DNA of 64,000 nt from positions 1-64,000 of the forward strand of contig NZ_FOCX01000007.1 of assembly GCF_900110215.1 (NCBI RefSeq), read 5' to 3'. Positions 23,275 to 31,445 of the stretch are shown here, one piece after another. The stretch's first letter is position 1, and each line of letters starts with the position of its first letter. Both the position numbers and the translations under genes were made by a program. The DNA is from Halorientalis persicus. Lineage in GTDB: Archaea; Halobacteriota; Halobacteria; Halobacteriales; Haloarculaceae. Below the pieces are notes generated by a model. The model searched no databases and had not been told where the DNA came from. It saw nothing but the letters and a program-made list of their open reading frames with translations.

Positions 23275-23565
23275 TCACTCATTCCAAGGCAGATAGGAGA
23301 AGTATCGCCTGATGGCGTCGAGACAGGCCCCGTCGTCACACTCGCAGTCGGCCATATCTCGACCGGTGTAAAACTCCGATCCACCGAGTTCCCGTCTCGT
23401 TCCCTCGACACCCAGCGCGAACTCGACGAGCAACGGCTCGACGATATCGATCGTTACCACGGCTGCCAGCGTGTCTCTGGACGCCGTCTTCGGGTGTGAT
23501 CGGTAGAGTTCTGCTCGGTACGTATCGACACTCTCCCGATCGTAGGCCACACTGTCTCTTGCCAA
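23275..23565 (-). CDS. 96-residue hypothetical protein
   Basis: A small acidic protein (MARDSVAYDRESVDTYRAEL...) with a helical body and a Cys-containing C-terminal segment (ADCECDDGACLDAIRRYFSY). I do not recognise a family. It is the first gene on the chromosomal side of the gap and lies just upstream of the glycosyltransferase gene on the opposite side of its stop. Codon use and acidity fit a real haloarchaeal gene. Confidence 0.55.
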   Translation of the reverse strand: MARDSVAYDRESVDTYRAELYRSHPKTASRDTLAAVVTIDIVEPLLVEFALGVEGTRRELGGSEFYTGRDMADCECDDGACLDAIRRYFSYLPWNE

Positions 23566-23591
23566 CTGAAAAAAGGACGACTCGATGTGGA

Positions 23592-24863
23592 CTACGACTC
23601 TTGGTCAGCGGTCGCCAGCATACTCAGGAAAAAGGAACAGAAGATGGTCTGAACCCCGAGCAGCGTGACGGTGGAGGCGAGCAGGTTCACGCTGGCGCTT
23701 GGCACGGCCGCGTAGCCGGTGATCGTCCAGCCGACGACGCCGTAGCTCAACACGAGCGCGCCGGCGGCGAACAGCAGGAGGCCCAGCGACGCGCCGTGTT
23801 CGAGCTTGAAGTTGCCGCGAACTCTGCTCGTGATCGGGTCGCGGGGCTCGCGGATCGGGTCCGTCGCCAGCGAACTGAACATCGCCAACGTGCCGACCTG
23901 ATAGCCGACGACCGTAACCAAACTCCCGCCGATCATCGTCTGGAGGCCGAAGGTCACGCTGCCGAGCGAGGTCCCGAACAGCGACAGCCCCATGACCGCG
24001 ATGCCCGCGAGCGTGAGCAACGCGGCCGGCAGCGAGAACAGGTAACCGGGCGCGTTCACGAGCATGAACTTGACGTGCCGCCAGCCGTCACGGAAGCTGT
24101 CGAGAGTCGCTTCACCCTCGCGCTCGTGGTAGGTGATCGGCTTCTCGGCGATGGTCATGTCCTTGGCCGCGGCGTCCATGATCATCTCGCTGGCGAACTC
24201 CATCCCGGTCGTCTCCAGATCCAGCCGGGCCAGTGCGTCGGCGTCCAGCACGCGGAGGCCGCTGTGTGCGTCACTCACACCGGCGTCGTAGAACGTGTTC
24301 AAAAACGCGGTCAGGAGCGGGTTGCCGACGTACTGGTGCAGCGGCGGCATCGCACCGGCCTTGATCTCGCCGTCGAGGCGGCTCCCCATGGCGATGTCTA
24401 CGTCGTCGCGGTTGGCGAGCTTGACCAGTTTGGGCAACTCCTCGAAGTCGTAGGTCGTGTCGGCATCGCCGATGGCGATGTACTCGCCGCGGGCACGCTC
24501 GAACGCGTACTTGTAGGCGTTGCCGTAGCCACCCTCGTCCGGTTCGACCACGATCGCCCCGAGTTCGCGAGCAATCTCGGGGGTGCGATCCGTCGAGCTG
24601 TCGCTGACGATAATCTCGGCGACCACGCCGAGTTCGGCGATGGCCGTCTTGGCGCGTTCCATGCACTCCGTGATGCCCTCCTCCTCGTTGAGGGTCGGCA
24701 TCACGATCGTCAGGCTCGGCTCCTGGTCGCTATCGCGCTGTACCAACAGATCGTCGCCGGCGTGGTCCGTCCGTGACGAACCGTCCGACGACTGGCCGAC
24801 GGACTCGTCCACCCCAGGTGCGGAACCGGACCCGCCGATTCCGCTGTTCGAGTCCGTCGCCAT
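23592..24863 (-). CDS. GT2 family glycosyltransferase with C-terminal membrane helices
   Basis: A 423-residue enzyme of the dolichyl-phosphate sugar synthase type. A GT-A domain contains TIVMPTLNEEEG, the metal site DADTTYDFEEL, and TYHEREGEATLDSFRDGWRH, the usual end of the catalytic domain. About four C-terminal transmembrane helices follow. It should transfer a sugar from a nucleotide donor to dolichol phosphate or another lipid at the membrane, for surface glycan or N-glycosylation. I start at the ATG at 24863 (MATDSNSG), as the longer frame adds Arg-rich residues. The first 45 residues are Ser/Asp-rich and likely disordered. Confidence 0.85.
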   Translation of the reverse strand: MATDSNSGIGGSGSAPGVDESVGQSSDGSSRTDHAGDDLLVQRDSDQEPSLTIVMPTLNEEEGITECMERAKTAIAELGVVAEIIVSDSSTDRTPEIARELGAIVVEPDEGGYGNAYKYAFERARGEYIAIGDADTTYDFEELPKLVKLANRDDVDIAMGSRLDGEIKAGAMPPLHQYVGNPLLTAFLNTFYDAGVSDAHSGLRVLDADALARLDLETTGMEFASEMIMDAAAKDMTIAEKPITYHEREGEATLDSFRDGWRHVKFMLVNAPGYLFSLPAALLTLAGIAVMGLSLFGTSLGSVTFGLQTMIGGSLVTVVGYQVGTLAMFSSLATDPIREPRDPITSRVRGNFKLEHGASLGLLLFAAGALVLSYGVVGWTITGYAAVPSASVNLLASTVTLLGVQTIFCSFFLSMLATADQES

Positions 24864-25129
24864 CAGTCCGTGGTCTCTCCGCCGTCGGTTCCGACGCGCG
24901 ATCGGATCGGCGACCCACCACACTCCGCACAGACCTACGAGCTATCGATCGTCTCGACAACTGGCGCGTTACAGTCGATACACTTGATGCTAGCAGCCCT
25001 AACCGCTTTCGGATATCGGCCCACCGTGTTCACCCTCGTCACATAATTGTAACTGACTAGTTGCTAAAGTAATTTATGATTCCATTGATAATTATGTCAG
25101 GATAGACGATGATAAATCGGACGAGCGAA

Positions 25130-25771
25130 CTATCCGCTCGGTTCGACGCCGCCGTAGCCGTACTCGCCGTATCCCTGGACGCCGTACGTGTCGGAATCCA
25201 GTTCGGTGGTGGTTGTGGTCGCTGTCGTCGCAGTCGTCGTTTCCGTGGTCGTCGTGGTCGTCGTCGCGTCGGCCGTCGACGTGCGTGATTCACCGTCGCC
25301 ACTGCTCGCCGCGACGCGTCCGTCGGCGTCGGTTCCGTCGCGTTCGGTCGTCGCGTTTCGTGTCTCGGTCGCCGTCATACCTGCGGCCGTGGTGGTCGTC
25401 GCACCGGTCGGCACGCTCCCGTCGGTCCGGGTGGATTCGGTCGGCACCTCGGTCGTCTCGATCGGGGTGCCACCGTATCCGTACTGCACGTCGTCCGACG
25501 AATCCGCGTCGCCAGCGAGCAGGAACCCACTCGCACCGATCGACGTGATAGTCGTCAGTGCACCAGCCTTGAGGACCGTTCGCCTGTCGATCGAAACTCC
25601 CGCCTCTTCCACACCGTCCGATTGCGCTGTCCCGTCCGAATCGGGGGCCGCGTCCGCCTCACTCGACTCGTCCGGTTCGGCCACGTCGTCCGTCACGGTC
25701 GGTTCGACCGACTCCCCAGGTCCCTCCCGCACGTCCGCCTCGTCGGTAGTGGGTGAGGATTCGTCGCTCAT
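25130..25771 (-). CDS. Tat-exported, Thr-rich surface protein
   Basis: A 213-residue protein of low complexity. After an acidic 60-residue cytosolic-like leader comes a twin-arginine signal (SIDRRTVLKAGALTTITSIG), then a long Thr/Ala/Asp region with runs such as TTTTTTTETTT, a likely O-glycosylation substrate. Aromatic-glycine motifs occur twice (YGYGGTP near 98 and YGEYGYGG at the C-terminus). I know no function. The signal is unusually far from the N-terminus for a Tat substrate. AT-rich sequence upstream may hold its promoter. Confidence 0.65.
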   Translation of the reverse strand: MSDESSPTTDEADVREGPGESVEPTVTDDVAEPDESSEADAAPDSDGTAQSDGVEEAGVSIDRRTVLKAGALTTITSIGASGFLLAGDADSSDDVQYGYGGTPIETTEVPTESTRTDGSVPTGATTTTAAGMTATETRNATTERDGTDADGRVAASSGDGESRTSTADATTTTTTTETTTATTATTTTTELDSDTYGVQGYGEYGYGGVEPSG

Positions 25772-26004
25772 CGGTCACGGCGGCCACGGCGCTGTGTCGC
25801 GACACCGCCCCGGCAAAATCCATATTTTTCCAACACTCTCGATCTCATATCTGCGAACTCGAGCAGCCACACGTAAAGGTGTAAAGTGCAAATTATCATT
25901 CGATATTCTTGGCTTCCGGTTTCATAGCAATAATCCAACTTTTCGAAGGTGCGCGTCTCGAAACCGGGCCAAAGGTATTACGGGCGTCAGTCGTAGGCCC
26001 GTGA

Positions 26005-26538
26005 ATGACAGATTCGACGGGACTCGCCGTCGGCGAGCGTGTTCCGGACGTTTCCGGCCAGTTGGTCGACCCCGACGGGGCCGAGCGGACGGTGACACTG
26101 ACGGAACTGCTGGAGGACAAGCCAGTCCTGTTCAACTTCTACACGGCCGATTTCAGCCCGGACTGCATCGACGAGTGGTGTGACTTCCGGGACTTCGACT
26201 GGTTCGCGACGGGCGATCAGGTCCAGGTCGTCGGCGTCAGCAAGTCCGGGGCCGCCCTCCACAAGCGGTTCATCGACTATCTCGACCTCGGGTTCCCGCT
26301 CTTTGCCGACCCGGATCTGGACATCGCGGAGGCCTTCGGCGTCCGCTACCGGGCGTTCAAGATCAGCAGTCGCGCGCGCCGGTCGACGTTTCTCGTCGAC
26401 CAGGACCGGCGGGTCCGCTACAAGTGGCTCTCGAATCACTGGCTCGACCCGACCCGTGACACCCCGCCAGTCCGTGAGATCCACGAGGCTATCGTCGAGG
26501 AACTGGGGAACGAACCCGAGAATTTCGGGATGAGCTGA
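26005..26538 (+). CDS. Peroxiredoxin (AhpC/TSA family)
   Basis: A 177-residue thioredoxin-fold protein. FNFYTADFSPDC holds the peroxidatic cysteine C54 in the expected place after the first strand, with a second cysteine at C59. Later strands (VQVVGVSKSG; FPLFADPDLDIAEAFGV; STFLVDQDRRVRY) complete the fold. It should reduce hydrogen peroxide or alkyl hydroperoxides. The PxxxTxxC signature is altered (ADFSPDC), so thiol-disulfide exchange is an alternative. Monocistronic. Confidence 0.85.
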   Translation: MTDSTGLAVGERVPDVSGQLVDPDGAERTVTLTELLEDKPVLFNFYTADFSPDCIDEWCDFRDFDWFATGDQVQVVGVSKSGAALHKRFIDYLDLGFPLFADPDLDIAEAFGVRYRAFKISSRARRSTFLVDQDRRVRYKWLSNHWLDPTRDTPPVREIHEAIVEELGNEPENFGMS

Positions 26539-26643
26539 TCGACAGCCCGTCGCGGTTCAACGGCCGCCGGTCGCCCCGGTTTCGGCGAGCCAGGGTTTCA
26601 ATAGTAACGAAATCTTTTATTGCCGACACGACGAGGCGAACCC

Positions 26644-28170
26644 GTGAACGACGAACGACGATCGGCGACGCGCCGTCGGTGTCTCGCGGCCGGCACGGCC
26701 GTCACGCTCGGCGGCCTGACCGGCTGTCTGGGGCTGTTCGGATCGGACGGATCCGACGGTGGGGAGCCCACCGAGGGGTCACCGACCGGGAACCTGGCCG
26801 AGTACGACGGCCCGCTGCAGGTGAACGGGATCGAACGGGTCGACGGCGGCGGCATCGTGGTCCGGACCGAGGCCACCGTCGAGAACACCGGCGAGCGCGC
26901 CAGACAGGCGATGCTCGTCGTGTCCCTGTCCCACACCGAGGCGGAGGGGTCCATCGACCGCCGGCGACCCCTGCTGCTCGCGTCCGGGCAGGAACGAACC
27001 GTCAGCCTCGCCTTCCAGCCGCAGTTCTTCGGCGGCGAGGGAGCCGGCCGGCCCGAGCAAGGGGAGTTCCGGTTCGCCACCACCTTCGCGAGCGATCAGG
27101 TCGTTGAGGACTACCCCGGACTGGTATCGCCGGCGGCACGGTCGGCCATCGACGGCGGCGCGTCCTGGCCCGCCGCGGCGTACGACCCGGGGGCAAGCGC
27201 GCACAATCCCGGGACCACCGCACCAGGGTCCAGTCCGACGGCGGCGTGGACCGCGTCTGCCGTCGAGTTCGCTCACCGCGACACCGCCCCGGTGGTCGCG
27301 AACGGCACCGTCTACGCCGGGCGCTCGCTCAGGGCGCTGTCCGTCGACGACGGTACCGAGCAGTGGGCCCACGGCGACCCGCCACGGACGACCATGCCCG
27401 CGGTCGGGGACGGCGTCGTCGCCTTCGGAACACCCGAGGACTTCCGCGGCGTCGACGCGGCGAGCGGCGACGTTCTGTGGACGGTCCCGGCCGCCGGGAA
27501 CATCTGGCAGGGCAGTGGCACCGTCGCCGACGGCACGGTGTACGTGACCGACGACGAGTTGTACGCCATCGACGCCGCATCCGGAGACGTGGTGTGGTCC
27601 GAGAACGTGGGCGAGCCGTTGCTCGGGGCACCCGCAGTCGCCGACGGGGTCGTCGTCGCCGGCCGAGACCCGCTCCAGGCGTTCGACGCCGCCGACGGGT
27701 CGCTCCTGTGGGCGGCCGCCGGCGGGGAACCCGTCGCCGCGGCGGCCGTCGCCCACGACACCGTATTCGCGCTCAGCGAGTCCCATCTGGCCGCGCTCGA
27801 CCTCGCCGAGGGACGCACGCGGTGGTTCGCACCAGGCCCGTTCCAAGAGGAGCGCATCGCGGTCGGTGACGAGGCGGTGTATGCCCAGCGCTCCCGCTCG
27901 TACCGCCCGGTCGCGTTCGAGGTTACCGACGGCCGAACGAAGTGGGTGGCCGACGGGACCGGGTCCGTCCTCGGCCCGCCAGCCGCGTCCGACGGAATCG
28001 TGGTGTTCAACGACGGCGACGGCACGCTACTCGGACTGGACGCCGGGACGGGCGAGCGGGCCTGGACCAGAAGCGTCGGGAACGGCGTCCGCGGGGCGGT
28101 GGCCATCGCGGACGGGACCGTCTATTTCAACGAACCAAACGGGCCGCTGTGCGCCCTGACGGCGGAGTAA
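26644..28170 (+). CDS. PQQ-type beta-propeller lipoprotein
   Basis: A 508-residue exported protein. A Tat signal with lipobox (RRRCLAAGTAVTLGGLTGC) is followed by a FxLYD-like beta domain (about 55-150) and an eight-bladed propeller from about 190, with repeats of the form DGTVY..DAASGDVLW. It is probably a BamB-like surface scaffold or binding protein; no catalytic residues are evident. The GTG at 26644 puts the signal at the N-terminus and follows a TATA-like CTTTTATTG by about 25 bases, so the message is probably leaderless. Convergent with the lipoate ligase gene. Confidence 0.8.
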   Translation: MNDERRSATRRRCLAAGTAVTLGGLTGCLGLFGSDGSDGGEPTEGSPTGNLAEYDGPLQVNGIERVDGGGIVVRTEATVENTGERARQAMLVVSLSHTEAEGSIDRRRPLLLASGQERTVSLAFQPQFFGGEGAGRPEQGEFRFATTFASDQVVEDYPGLVSPAARSAIDGGASWPAAAYDPGASAHNPGTTAPGSSPTAAWTASAVEFAHRDTAPVVANGTVYAGRSLRALSVDDGTEQWAHGDPPRTTMPAVGDGVVAFGTPEDFRGVDAASGDVLWTVPAAGNIWQGSGTVADGTVYVTDDELYAIDAASGDVVWSENVGEPLLGAPAVADGVVVAGRDPLQAFDAADGSLLWAAAGGEPVAAAAVAHDTVFALSESHLAALDLAEGRTRWFAPGPFQEERIAVGDEAVYAQRSRSYRPVAFEVTDGRTKWVADGTGSVLGPPAASDGIVVFNDGDGTLLGLDAGTGERAWTRSVGNGVRGAVAIADGTVYFNEPNGPLCALTAE

Positions 28171-28180
28171 GCGCCGCCGA

Positions 28181-28996
28181 TCAGGTCGGGTCCGTCCCGT
28201 CTCGGACCCACTCCGCCGACCGATACTTCGCGTCTGCACGCTCCCGTGCACGCGTCAGTTCGTCGTCGGTCCATTCGCCGTCGTCGGCGTCGGCCCACGT
28301 CGCGAGCGCGTCCGTCAGCGATTCGACGGCTTCGGTCCGGGAACGGTCGGCGTAGTCCGCGATCGCCCCCACCCGCTCTTCGAACGCGTCGCCGGTCACG
28401 TCGTGGCCCGAAAAGACCGCGAGGTGGCGCTCGGGTCGGCCGGCGTAGGTGAGTGACCCGTGCTGGATGACGCTGTCCTTGCGACGGTACTGGGCGTTAC
28501 CGCTGAGTTTGCGCCCGTCGGTCGCCGACACCACGTCGTGGGCCGGGTGGAGTGCCCGGAGGTAACAGGCCGGCTGGTAGACGGCGGGTCGTTGCTCCTC
28601 GGCGAAGGTCGCCGGCACGTCCATGGCCGCGAAGGCGTCCATGATCGGCGTACAGAGCAGGTCGTAACACTCCATCAAGTCACCGGGGAGTTCCTCGGCC
28701 GGCGCGACGATCGAGTAGGAGATGTCGCCGTGCGTGTCGTGGTAGATGCCGCCGCCGCCGGTCGGCCGCCGGGTGACGGTGATCCCCTCGCGGTCGCAGT
28801 AGTCCCAGTCCACAGTCTCGGCGTCCTGATTGTACCCCAGCGAGAGCGTGCTCGGGTCCCACTGGTAGACTCTGAGCGTGCGCGGGCCGCCCCGAGCGGC
28901 GGTCTCGGCCGCGATCTCGTCGAGGGCCATGTTCATCGGCCCGTCCCAGGCCTCCTCGCGAATCAACCGCCACTCCCGGTCGGCGAGGTCGGTCAT
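28181..28996 (-). CDS. lplA: Lipoate-protein ligase A family protein
   Basis: A 271-residue enzyme of the biotin/lipoate ligase fold. Key motifs: DEWRLI-like start, LSLGYNQD, the conserved RRPTGGGGIYHDTHGDISYS loop, and the SGNAQYRRKDSVIQHGSL segment with the catalytic-type lysine (RKLSGNAQ). It attaches lipoate or octanoate to acyl-carrier or dehydrogenase subunits. I start at 28996 (MTDLADREW) and not at the longer Ser/Arg-rich extension. Divergent from nasA across a 328-base regulatory region. Confidence 0.88.
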   Translation of the reverse strand: MTDLADREWRLIREEAWDGPMNMALDEIAAETAARGGPRTLRVYQWDPSTLSLGYNQDAETVDWDYCDREGITVTRRPTGGGGIYHDTHGDISYSIVAPAEELPGDLMECYDLLCTPIMDAFAAMDVPATFAEEQRPAVYQPACYLRALHPAHDVVSATDGRKLSGNAQYRRKDSVIQHGSLTYAGRPERHLAVFSGHDVTGDAFEERVGAIADYADRSRTEAVESLTDALATWADADDGEWTDDELTRARERADAKYRSAEWVRDGTDPT

Positions 28997-29324
28997 GGCC
29001 ACCCGTTGGCCCCGGGTCGGCAAAGCGGTTGTGCCCCGCTCGGCCGAGGACGACTGGGACGGCCACGGAACAGTCGTCCCCCGTTCGCTCGGCGCGGACG
29101 GCTGGCGTGGCAAGCCTCAAAATCTTACAGTAACCGGGTCCGCCGACCCAACTAACGGAGTGTATTTTGATTGTTTTTCGTATCTCCGACAAACACCGTG
29201 TTTCGTAAAGAGATAAGATTTAGTGTTGTCTGTTCATTCGGATTGGTAGAGAGATGGTAGTCGAACGTCCGTATTCGGTGAGCCGCGAGGAACGATCCGG
29301 TGCCGCATCGGCGCGTGATCGGCT
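28997..29324. promoter_or_regulatory. Intergenic region between lplA and nasA1
   Basis: No gene seen. It contains a 13-base dyad (AAACAC-C-GTGTTT, 29191-29203) and AT-rich GAGATAAGATTTAG (29211-29224) that could be the nasA1 TATA region, implying a transcript leader of about 80 bases. Confidence 0.4.
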
Positions 29325-31427
29325 GTGAGCGATTGGGTGCCGACGACGTGTATGCGGTGTGCCGTCGGCTGTGGCCACTTACAGCGGAGCCCGGACGCCG
29401 GCATCGGTATCGAAGCGGTGCGGGGCGACGCGACCCATCCGGTCAACCAGGGGTTGGCCTGCTCGCGTGGGATCGAGGAGAGCCGCGACCCCGACGGCGA
29501 CTGGCTCACACAGCCACTCGTCCGGGAGAACGGGAAGCTACAGCGGGCGACGTGGGACGAGGCCCTCACGACGGCGACACAGCGACTGCGCGATGCCCAC
29601 GCGTCGGACCCCGATTCGGTCGCCGTGCTGGGGAGTGGGCAACAGACCAACGAGGCCGCCTACGCGCTCGGGAAAGTCGCCCGCGGTGGCCTCGGCACGC
29701 GCAATTACGACGCGAACACGACGCTGTGTATGGCGTCGGCGGTGACTGCCTACTACCAGGCCTTCGGGAGCGACGCACCGCCGTGTACCTACGACGATAT
29801 CGAAGACGCGGACCGGCACGTCGTCTGGGGTGCGAACCCCGCCGTCGCCCATCCAGTGCTGTTCCGCTGGATCAGCGAAGCCGCCACGGACACCGAGCTC
29901 GTCACTGTCGATCCCGTGCGCTCGGCGACGGCCGAGGCCAGCGACCACCACGTCGCCCCCGAGCCCGGGAAGGACCTCGCCCTCGCCCGGGCCGTCCTCG
30001 CCCGACTGGTGGCGACCGACCGCATCGACGAGGCGTTCGTCTCGGCGGCCACCGACGGCTTCGAGGCGTTGCTGGCGACACTACCCGACGCGGAGACGGC
30101 AGCCGCGACGGCCGGCGTCGGAATGGACGACGTCGAGCGCCTGGCCGACGCACTGGACCAGCACGCGCTCCTGTACTGGGGGATGGGCATCAATCAGCAC
30201 GTCCAGGGAACCGAAACGGCGCGTGCCCTGATCGACCTCACGCTGGCGACCGGGAACCTCAGTCCCGGCGGCGGTCCCTTCTCGCTGACCGGCCAGGCGA
30301 ACTCGATGGGGACCCGCATCTGCTCGTCGAAAGGCTCCTGGCCGGGCCAGCGAGCCTTCGGCGACCCTGACCACCGGCGACTGGTCGCCGCGGAGTGGGG
30401 CGTGCCCGTCGACCGTCTGCCGGACGACACCGGCCCCGGCCCGGTCGGCATACTGGAGCAGGGGCCCGAGGTGGTGTGGGCCGTCGCCACGAATCCCGTC
30501 GCGGGGATGCCCGCGGCCGACAGCGCGCGCGAACAGTTGGAGGACGCCTTCGTCGTCGCTCAGGACGCCTTTCACACGGAGACGACCGAGATCGCCGACG
30601 TCGTCCTCCCCGCGGCGACGTGGGGTGAGAGCGAGGGGACGACCACCAACATGGAGCGGACCATCTCCCGCGTCCGGGCCGCGACGGACCTCCCGGACGG
30701 GGTCCGGCCCGACCTCGACATCATCGCGACCATCGGGTCGCGGCTGTGCCCGGACCTCTTCGAGAGTTCGTCACCGGACCCCAGCGAGGTCTTCGCGGAG
30801 TTCGCGGGCCTGACCGAGGGGACCGTCGCCGACTGCTCGGGCATCTCCTACGACCGCCTCGAACACGAGCAGGCCGTTCGCTGGCCCGCACCCGACCCGG
30901 ACCAGTCTGGTAGCTACCGGTACTACGAGGGGACCGACACGAGCGCCGAACCGGACGCGGGTAGCGAGACACCCACCGACGGCGAGTCGTGGGCGTTTCC
31001 CACGGCGACCGGGAACGCGCAGTTTTCCACCGGCCAGCAAGACCCCCTGCCCGAGCCGACCGACGAGGCGTATCCCCTCACCTTGACCACCGCCCGCGAG
31101 GCCGACGGGTACAACACCGGTGTCCGCTCCCGTGGCGGGGAGGCTGGTGCCCTCGTGGCTCGGATCCACCCGGAGACGGTCGACGAGCACGCGGAGCTCG
31201 CCGGTGACGAGCGACTGACCGTCACGTCGCGGCGGGGGTCCGCGACCGTCCACGTCGAGCGCGACGAGGGCGTTCCCGAGGGGATGGTGTGGCTGCCGAT
31301 CCACCATCCGGCGACGAACCGACTGACGCTCTCGGATCGGGACCCCCAGTCGAGGGAACCACACTTCAAACAGTGTGCCGTTCGATTGGCGACACCCGAA
31401 GCGGAACTGCCGGCGGCGGCCGACTGA
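29325..31427 (+). CDS. nasA: Assimilatory nitrate reductase, molybdopterin type (copy 1)
   Basis: A 700-residue Mo-bis-MGD enzyme reducing nitrate to nitrite in the cytoplasm. An N-terminal [4Fe-4S] site is formed by C9, C12, C16 and C46. The likely molybdenum ligand is C135 in NTTLCMASAV. The MGD-binding domains follow (LYWGMGINQHVQG; LTGQANSMGTRICSSKGSWP), then a C-terminal beta-barrel domain ending NFKQCAVRL-like (HFKQCAVRL). No signal peptide. The GTG start gives MSDWVPTTCMRC, matching MTRWKPTTCMRC in copy 2. The enzyme presumably takes electrons from ferredoxin. Confidence 0.9.
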   Translation: MSDWVPTTCMRCAVGCGHLQRSPDAGIGIEAVRGDATHPVNQGLACSRGIEESRDPDGDWLTQPLVRENGKLQRATWDEALTTATQRLRDAHASDPDSVAVLGSGQQTNEAAYALGKVARGGLGTRNYDANTTLCMASAVTAYYQAFGSDAPPCTYDDIEDADRHVVWGANPAVAHPVLFRWISEAATDTELVTVDPVRSATAEASDHHVAPEPGKDLALARAVLARLVATDRIDEAFVSAATDGFEALLATLPDAETAAATAGVGMDDVERLADALDQHALLYWGMGINQHVQGTETARALIDLTLATGNLSPGGGPFSLTGQANSMGTRICSSKGSWPGQRAFGDPDHRRLVAAEWGVPVDRLPDDTGPGPVGILEQGPEVVWAVATNPVAGMPAADSAREQLEDAFVVAQDAFHTETTEIADVVLPAATWGESEGTTTNMERTISRVRAATDLPDGVRPDLDIIATIGSRLCPDLFESSSPDPSEVFAEFAGLTEGTVADCSGISYDRLEHEQAVRWPAPDPDQSGSYRYYEGTDTSAEPDAGSETPTDGESWAFPTATGNAQFSTGQQDPLPEPTDEAYPLTLTTAREADGYNTGVRSRGGEAGALVARIHPETVDEHAELAGDERLTVTSRRGSATVHVERDEGVPEGMVWLPIHHPATNRLTLSDRDPQSREPHFKQCAVRLATPEAELPAAAD

Positions 31428-31445
31428 AGCGGTTCGACGGCGGTA

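Noticed and set aside
23496-24776. 426-codon frame opposite the glycosyltransferase
   Set aside because: Antisense shadow of a well-supported GT2 gene.
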